The notes under the pieces were generated by a model. The model made no database searches, was not told the DNA's origin, and was given only the letters and a program-made list of their open reading frames with translations. From the NCBI GenBank assembly GCA_963169105.1, contig OY720643.1:28554373-28618372 (forward strand): a DNA stretch of 64,000 nucleotides. The letters run 5' to 3'. Shown here piece after piece: positions 58,881-64,000 of the stretch. The position numbers were made by a program, and so were the translations under genes. The stretch comes from Ceriagrion tenellum (Eukaryota; Arthropoda; Insecta; Odonata; Coenagrionidae). Positions within the stretch are counted from its first letter, which is position 1. Each line of letters opens with the position of its first letter.

Positions 58881-58989
58881 AAACAGAAATAAAAAATTTC
58901 CAAAATGTTCATGCTGTGCCATTCATTCATTCATTGGTTGTTCAATCCTAAGATTGGTTGACTGTTCATGTCCTAATTAGCATCCAACT

Positions 58990-59425
58990 AGAATAAGATA
59001 AAACATCGTGTGGAGCGTGGCACAGTAAGAATCAGAAACATGGCCCATTGGAAAAGCTGACCAGAAAACACATTTAGCCTTCGACTCCTGGTGATGGAGG
59101 AAGATGCTGAAGACAAAATGGACGGACAAAATATGAAAAGGAAGTGTACAGAAGAGTAGAAGACCATATTGAACACCATAGAAAAGAGAAGAACAAGGTA
59201 GATTGAACACACCCTGAGACACAATGGGTTAGTGAAGAACATAACTGAAGGCAAAAAAGAAGAAAAAGTCCCTAGCGTAAGACCCAGGAATAAGTTCATT
59301 GACTAAATAAATAGGAAAGCACATAGGAAGAGATACCAGGAGGTAAGGGAACTAGCATTAGATAGGAAATGGTGGATGGTTACAGTCAACCGATCTTAGG
59401 AGTGAACGACCAATGATGATAATAG
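58990..59425 (+). pseudogene. LINE family B tail, uninterrupted copy
   Basis: The plus strand gives NIVWSVAQ, a stop, ESETWPIGKADQKTHLAFDS, then WRKMLKTKWTDKI, and ends in CCAATGATGATG. It aligns along its length with the right half of the copy at 43966-44395 but has many more frameshifts and stops, so it is older. The common end ATGATGATG is probably the element's 3' tail. Confidence 0.8.
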
Positions 59426-59832
59426 AATATGACACAATAGCACGGGAACCTTTGAGGAAGAGGGAGAGGGATTAAGTTATCAAACTGAAGCCTAACAACC
59501 GAAATAACAACCATATTGGTTACCCCTGCTCTATCCTTACTTTCCTATGGGTAGCACGATGAAATGGACGGATTAGCGGATGTAAAGCAAGAATATATCC
59601 ACTATCTGTTGATGTGTCAGGCAATAACTCTTGAAACATACATTGGTCACGTAGTGCTGTTGATTCTACCCGACTTTACCATAGGTTTTACCGAGAATGC
59701 GGATTATAGATAATTTAAATAAATAAACAACGTATGTAACGAGAATCCTCATTAAAGAAGTAAAGGCATGCTGATATTTAGTAAGTTATCGAATAATAAC
59801 ATTGTGATATTGCAAAATTAGTGCAACACAAA
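59426..59832. other. Non-coding spacer
   Basis: AT-rich, nothing recognised. Confidence 0.4.
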
Positions 59833-60020
59833 GCCCTGGTTACACGATACATTAACCCACACGAATTAATGTAAGAATGCATGAAGGCGTGAATGAATGC
59901 GGAAATTCACCGACTAACCACACCAACTTGTACGAATGCATGAACGCATGAACATGAAAATAGAGCCTGCTCTATTTGGCTCATGCATTCGTACATGAAC
60001 TTGTACATGAACACGTACTT
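59833..60020. repeat. MITE-like palindromic element, copy 2
   Basis: Starts GCCCTGGTTACACGATACAT. It contains nested inverted repeats of GAATGCATGAACGCATGAAC/GTACATGAACTTGTACATG type, with a hairpin centre AAATAGAGC-CT-GCTCTATTT (about 59959-59978). The centre matches the element at 39831. The right terminus looks eroded. No coding capacity. Confidence 0.55.
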
Positions 60021-61489
60021 AAGAAAGGAAATACAGATTAGATGTTTCGACTCCAAGGTAGGGAGTCACCTTGACCACATGTCAGTTCCTTCCAATCGTG
60101 CTCATGATTTCTCTAAGACTTAACTTGCCAAACGTGAAAATTAACTACAACTCTTCCGCAGCCATAATTCGAAGGGGTAGGCTCAATAAAAAAGAACCAA
60201 GCAACGGTTGAGTGACACATCAATATCATATAGTACATAAATTGTTCTCGGCTTCCCATCCGAGTCAGGATTGTGGATGCTGCCAACGTTTAGATGGAAT
60301 ACACCTCCATCGTCTTCAGAGCAATTGCCCATCCCATATCGAAACGCTGGCAGCAGTTGACACGGACGGGAACCAGAGAACGATTTATCTATTCAAATCG
60401 CCCAGAAAGTACAAAATTCATATCAATATCGTTTCTGACGAGGGAATTTCCAGAGAAAAATACTATCATTTCATCGACAAACTCACAGGAAAAACCATAT
60501 GAAAATTGTAGAAGAAACCATCGATTGCAAGCTAAAGCTTTAATCATATTCAAGTCTCAAGCATTTGGAACACTTCATACAAAATTAGTAATCCAAAAAT
60601 ATGATAAGTATGTCGCGGACACGTGAGAAATCACCATAATCTAATAGAGTATTTTCAGGAAAAAAACCGCAACAAGATTACCTGAAAATCAAGTGAGGGA
60701 TCTAAAAGAGATGTGAATATTACTCCAATCAACAAAAATATACAAATCGCATTTTTTTAATACAGATAATTTAGGAAATAAATTAACCAAAACCACATAG
60801 GTAGGCAGAATTAAAGGGAAAAGTAAAAGAAAGCGATGCGTAAAAGTAGAAAATTAATGCTTTTTCCAAACAAAGCTGGTCTTTATTAAATTAAATTGAA
60901 GCTTCCCTAAAACTCGCTTAATTACAGTTAATTCCAGGATTTTCATAGGGAAATAACAGCTTCAACTCATTGGCTGGCCTCAAAACAGCCGAGGGCGAAT
61001 CATAAGGAAATATGCAAATGAATCTTTAATTATTAAATGGATAATCTCTATCACGTTCCATACTTTTAAATCCCTCATTTACAGAGTTATCATTAACGGC
61101 GCATCACAAAGAGCGAATTGAATCCAGATAACGCATTTTCGGCATTAAAAATAAACCCCAGGGTCATATTACGACGAAAATGCAAATTAAATATTTGGAA
61201 TGGAATCGAAACAGGTCTATTAAAATTACAAGACAACATTGAGTGCAAACAATATTACGGTTTTTATCTAATAGAGAAATTATTACCTCACGAAAGCTTT
61301 CAAAAACCTCACCAGGGACTTAAAAATTTAAGTCACGACGAGCAAAGAGCATAAGTATTAATTAAAATCTTTGTTTCCGATAACTCACTCTGAAATAAAT
61401 CCCAAAATTTCTACTTTAATAAACAACACAATTAACTTTTGTGTGGAGTTGAAACAATAACATGTAGAAAAGCTCGCAAACGGAATCCC
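60021..61489. other. Non-coding stretch
   Basis: AT-rich without a recognised gene. On the minus strand at about 60048-60076, GTGACTCC and GGAGTCGAAAC form a stem followed by GAAAC, faintly like the hammerhead-type motif at 11057. A minus-strand TTGATTTTCAG|GTAATC (about 60677-60690) is a weak ratchet-like splice signal. Confidence 0.35.
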
Positions 61490-62250
61490 ATCAATTTCAC
61501 ACCCAACACTGATGGCAGCAAGATGTAAACGCGACCATTGCAGCAAAGATTAACTCACTATGACAGAGAGAGCATTCAAGGCCGGATGACGAGGCTCACG
61601 GATTTAATGGACCTTCATTCTTCGCTTAACCGTCCACCGTCGAATCACTCATCACTGCGCACTGTCATCAAGCAGTATCGAGCGAGGCCGGCAGTAATTA
61701 AATTTCCTCGTCATTACGCGGAAATGAGAAAGGAGTCGCACAAAAGGAACGCAGCGCAAAATTCACCCCGAATGGGAAAAAAAGGAGAGAGGAAATTCAC
61801 AAACGAGGAAAGGAAATCCGCGCACCGAATTTAATCCGCGAAGATACTACTCGGCTTAGCTCACGCGAGGATTTCTTTCTAATAAGGACCGGGGGCGGAG
61901 AGGAAACGGGGAAAATAAATGCGCGAACAAGGGCTCGCATATTCGCTTTGCTCTGTTTCGCGCGACGGCGGGGACAAGGCAATGCTCGCTCGCATGTTAA
62001 TGCGTTAATTACGAACTACGGACAAGGAACGGTGGGAAAAAATTCAAGCTTCCGGAAAACAAACCATCATTCGCACTTCTGGCGGTGTAAACGGTCGCTA
62101 ATGAGTTGGTGGTAAGGGGGGGAGGGTAAGAGGGGGGAGCCTTGCCACTAGCTCGCACACAAACACACAGAAAAGGACCAGTCGACGAATTACGAAAACC
62201 GCAAGACAATCCTCTACGCAGATTTCCGAGCTCCACCGAGCAAGCTCCGG
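61490..62250. other. CpG-rich segment, possible promoter
   Basis: CpG-richer than its flanks, particularly 61650-62010 (TTTCGCGCGACGGCGGGGAC near 61967). Frames of 60-100 codons on both strands show no domain. It could serve as a promoter or first-exon region for either strand. Confidence 0.3.
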
Positions 62251-63474
62251 TGAATTCTTCAAAACGAGCGACTAACATTAACGATAATACAACGTCCTAC
62301 ACCAGAGCAATAGATTGATCCAAGCGCGACCATGTCGCATACTATGACGTTCATATCTGGAAATGAAAAGCTTCCCACTGTTAAATACACTTTTCAATAC
62401 AATCCATCACAATAACTTCAATGCATCGCTTATGTTGTACAAAATAAATTATTTGGACGTAAGATTTTATTTTACTAATCTTTTCATGGTATTAGAAATA
62501 ATACCTCCGCATGGAAATGGAAGACAGAGGCTTTTGTCCAATTATAATAACAAAAGCTTTAAGATGCCAAATTAAATAATTAGGCATCCTATCCTCAATG
62601 ACGTGCATAATACGAACGGACTCCGTCTGTACTTAAGCGCGGAATAAACGTGCCGTCAAGCGAATCCCATTCGAAGAACTGCTGCTATCACACACGGGTT
62701 CCTCGGCTAAACAGGGTAGACTATAAACAACATAATAAAATACACAACTATTAAAGCAAGAACGGACCATATTGGAAGACTTGGCTTAAGCAATCGAAAA
62801 TGAAAATAAAAACCATTTTCCGGCAGCATAGATAGAACTTATCGGAGAAGTCTAAATAACAGACCCAAAAGTATTTTTTTTTCGGAGGCTCGTCTCGAGA
62901 GCATGGACGAACATCACAGAATCTTCTTGTAGTCTAATAGAGAAATTTTTAAATTCCACCCACGGAAAAATGGATCACAGATCATACTGTCAAATTCAAT
63001 CCATGAGTTACTACTTAATCCGCAGGATCTTGAGAACATAAAACCACACGCATTTAATAAAGTAATTTTCTATTCATTTCCGTCGCAGTCCAAGATTGAG
63101 GGTTTATACTAAGTACATTTACATCAACTCCAATCGATGTTACTGTTGTTTATTTTAAGGAACAGCTCAACATTTGCGGACAGGCTAACCCACTGATACG
63201 AGATCCATGTATATTAATGGGGATCGACACTAGAGTGAAATTGACATGGGAAAACGCGTAGGGCAGTATATCTATCAGCAGTCCTCCACTAGCATTAAGG
63301 CACCTGAACAATAGAATACGAACAGAATAGCTGGCGGAGTGAAGGCAAGTAGGCGCAGCAAGCACCGAAGAGAATTCACCACACCCGAGCCGGAAGTACA
63401 GACATTCTTTTCCCATCAACCGCCACATGGCAATTCACACCCGAGTTCGCTTGAAATCACAGAGGCTACGTAAA
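62251..63474. other. Non-coding stretch
   Basis: AT-rich, no recognised gene. It would be the intron following the candidate exon at 63481-63537 on the minus strand. Confidence 0.4.
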
Positions 63475-63480
63475 ACTCAC

Positions 63481-63537
63481 CAAGTTTTGCGCACCCTCCA
63501 GTCGAACGCGATTATGACCTCGTGCACTCGTGCTTAC
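63481..63537 (-). CDS. Candidate 57-nt exon starting at a recursive-type splice site
   Basis: On the minus strand a very strong acceptor (CTTTTACCTTATTTTTGCAG, ending at 63538) is joined directly to GTAAGC (63537-63532). It is followed 57 nt later by a strong donor TTG|GTGAGT (63480-63475). The 57 nt are open in one frame for 19 codons (VSTSARGHNRVRLEGAQNL). Two readings are possible. It may be an ordinary small phase-compatible coding exon. It may instead be a recursive splice exon: a ratchet point whose following donor defines the exon before it is removed, as known for long introns in flies and vertebrates. TTAAT just upstream could serve as the branch point. No protein family is recognisable in so short a piece. 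Confidence 0.5.
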
Positions 63538-63559
63538 CTGCAAAAATAAGGTAAAAGAC

Positions 63560-64000
63560 AGATTAACAGGATGAATCATTAGTTTATCCATATTTAATTC
63601 TACAGCGATGGCTCCCAAACGTAGGCCATAATTAGCAATAAGAATGCAAAGCATTCCGCAAATATGATTCCAATACTTAATCGGCATACATTTTCTATTT
63701 TAATCGGCTCAAGGATTGCATTTTGCCGCGGCAAACGTGCGATAAGAGAGCCCACCCAATGGAACCTACTCTGTTAGCGACGCGATTAATAACAAAACGA
63801 TATTTTTGTATAAATGAGAAGAAACATACTGCACGGATATTATTTATGATTGCCACTTTAAACTTATCCGATCAGGCGAAAGTAAAACCGCGAAAATGAC
63901 AAAAACTAATGGCGCGCCGACAGACAACACATTTTTGAAAGTATCTACTCTCCCTTCATTATAAAGAGACTATTTCGCCGATTTATTGATAATGTAATTC
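63560..64000. other. Non-coding stretch at window edge
   Basis: AT-rich, apart from a short CpG-bearing stretch near 63725. Nothing recognised. Confidence 0.4.

Noticed and set aside
1..64000. CRISPR arrays, operons, phage or plasmid functions
   Set aside because: The window is eukaryotic: no regularly spaced repeats, no Shine-Dalgarno-led gene chains and no replication genes.
1..64000. Endogenous viral sequences
   Set aside because: No recognisable viral polymerase, capsid or envelope pattern was found. The reverse-transcriptase pieces are all of non-LTR retrotransposon type.

Overview
This window is eukaryotic, AT-rich, gene-poor DNA, most likely from an arthropod and probably an insect. 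Three things point that way. The coding pieces are short and end at GT/AG splice signals. There are no operons or ribosome binding sites. The repeats are non-LTR retrotransposons, tRNA-derived SINEs, MITEs, a hAT-like DNA transposon and a piggyBac transposase. I could not identify the species or any host gene by name. Most of the window looks like long intron or intergenic sequence, and nearly every recognisable protein belongs to a decayed mobile element.

Layout. 1-7.6 kb: a complete SINE with target-site duplication (3444-3744) and a dead R2/R4-type reverse transcriptase (about 5.9-6.7 kb). 7.6-13.4 kb: a CpG-rich island, a candidate plus-strand exon (8996-9102) ending in GTAAGT, a foldback element, a hairpin, a Penelope-like scrap with a hammerhead-like fold, and a plus-strand site that looks like a recursive-splicing ratchet point (13364/13365). 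13.7-24.8 kb: mostly empty, with a truncated second SINE copy at 18.9 kb. 24.8-25.9 kb: the best host-gene candidate, a minus-strand first coding exon in a strong CpG island. 26-37 kb: sparse, with candidate plus-strand exons at 30.76 and 32.3 kb, the latter overlapped by an inverted duplication.

37-46.5 kb is a retrotransposon graveyard. It holds three 3' fragments of one LINE family (A) and the tail of a second family (B). One A copy is inserted into a B copy with a target-site duplication. A 466 bp MITE lies alongside. 47-52 kb: a CpG-rich stretch, a tRNA-His-like SINE head, and a minus-strand candidate exon encoding a signal-peptide-like N-terminus at a GC-rich promoter. 52.8-57.3 kb: a 4.45 kb element with hAT-type hallmarks (8 bp target duplication ATACCAAC, TAGAGATRGG termini, GGCGGCG-rich ends) that carries a broken piggyBac transposase. 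58-60 kb: two more LINE B tails, a near-perfect hairpin and a palindromic MITE. 61.5-62.3 kb: another CpG-rich stretch. 63.5 kb: a minus-strand 57-nt exon with a recursive-splice-type start.

Overall reading (inference): long introns of one or more genes on both strands, with promoter or first-exon islands near 7.6-9.1 kb (+), 25 kb (-) and 51.7 kb (-), filled in by transposable elements. Exon calls rest on splice signals and open frames only; RNA evidence would decide them.
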